Assembly: GCA_016287995.1 (NCBI GenBank)
Contig: JAEEXW010000196.1
Coordinates: 1-6,051, forward strand
Reading direction: 5' to 3'
Length of the DNA: 6,051 bases
DNA from: Bacteroidales bacterium
Lineage (GTDB): Bacteria; Bacteroidota; Bacteroidia; Bacteroidales; UBA3824
Below the pieces are notes generated by a model that saw only the letters and a list, made by a program, of their open reading frames with translations, did no database searches and had not been told where the DNA came from. The translations under genes and the position numbers were made by a program. Numbering within the stretch: the stretch's first letter is position 1; each line of letters begins with the position of its first letter. Below are positions 5,676 to 6,051 of the stretch, in pieces.

Positions 5676-6051
5676 TCACGCCTCGTTTGTTTGTCCTTCA
5701 TCGTCAATACTCTCAGCCCAGTTGTCGAAATATTCGCTGTCGGCTTGGTAGTTGAGTTGACGGTTGATGAAGGCGATGGATTGGAGGAGGATTTTTTGGT
5801 TTTGAGGTTCGCTGTATACAAACGCTTCGGTCATATAGCGGCGGGCATTTTCGTAATCATCGAGCGAAAGGTAAATGTTTGATATATCGCTCAAAAGACT
5901 ATCTATATAATTGATACTATTATATTTATGTGCCCTTTTTTCACATTCGAGAGCGTATTGTAGAGCCTCTTGGTATTCCCCTTTTTTGTAAAGAATCTTT
6001 TGCACAGTATACATCATATACGCAACGTGCTGCGGGTCATATTCGTTGTCA
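5676..6051 (-). CDS. Tetratricopeptide-repeat protein, C-terminal part (runs off right edge)
   Basis: The frame is open from the right window edge to TGA at 5676-5678 (124 codons seen), so the ATG pair at 6012-6017 is internal rather than the start. TPRs are paired helices that mediate protein-protein contacts. Two units are clear: a first around YTVQKILYKKGEYQEALQYALECEKRAHKY and a second around LLSDISNIYLSLDDYENARRYMTEAFVYSE, with the usual G/D-x-Y-x-x-A spacing. A helix (NQKILLQSIAFINRQLNYQAD) and an acidic tail (SIDDEGQTNEA) end the protein. The N-terminal part, which would show whether it is a sensor kinase, a DNA-binding regulator or a lipoprotein, lies outside the window. The gene is followed closely by repeat copy 2 and a separate promoter for the LRR gene, so the two are probably not one simple operon. 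Confidence 0.85.
   Translation of the reverse strand, partial: DNEYDPQHVAYMMYTVQKILYKKGEYQEALQYALECEKRAHKYNSINYIDSLLSDISNIYLSLDDYENARRYMTEAFVYSEPQNQKILLQSIAFINRQLNYQADSEYFDNWAESIDDEGQTNEA

Noticed and set aside
5612..5821. Minus-strand 69-codon frame overlapping the TPR gene and repeat copy 2
   Set aside because: It is out of frame with the TPR protein, has a Ser/Thr/Lys-biased composition with no motif, and is explained as a shadow of that gene.

Overview
The window looks like a chromosomal accessory stretch from a Bacteroidota (probably Bacteroidales) genome. The evidence is a lipoprotein nitroreductase of the Bacteroides type, a BspA-type LRR_5 protein, an AAA-ATPase-like/PD-(D/E)XK protein of a family that is very expanded in this phylum, and three perfect matches to the Bacteroidetes -7 promoter element TAnnTTTG with no clear Shine-Dalgarno sequences. 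The DNA is AT-rich overall; spot counts give about 53% GC in the nitroreductase (bases 61-120) and about 30% in the LRR gene (bases 5101-5160).

Layout. Bases 1-455 (minus) hold the N-terminal part of a membrane-anchored nitroreductase that runs off the left edge. A 153-bp divergent intergenic region follows, with a strong plus-strand promoter and an 8-bp inverted repeat over its -33 box. From 609 to 2237 (plus) lies one AAA-ATPase-like + PDDEXK nuclease-fold gene, broken by a single in-frame TAA at 1305-1307 and otherwise intact. An unrecognised 189-aa gene follows 19 bp later (2257-2826). Convergent to it is a 514-aa protein with ankyrin-like segments (2902-4446, minus). Upstream of that, on the same strand, are a cytoplasmic BspA-like leucine-rich-repeat protein (4508-5581, minus) and the C-terminal part of a TPR protein that runs off the right edge (5676-6051, minus).

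The minus-strand ankyrin-like and LRR genes each seem to have their own promoter: a perfect TAnnTTTG box lies exactly 25 nt before the chosen ATG in both cases, which rules out the longer upstream starts. A 42-bp repeat with one mismatch occurs at 2846-2887 and 5625-5666, each time within 15 nt of the stop codon of a minus-strand gene; its plus strand can be read as the same 14-residue peptide followed by a stop in both copies.

No complete known defence system, phage module, IS element, CRISPR array or RNA gene is visible. The strongest candidates for something undescribed are the repeat, the nonsense-split AAA/nuclease gene with its unrecognised 189-aa companion, and the 514-aa ankyrin-like protein. 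A joint function for these genes is not shown by the sequence.
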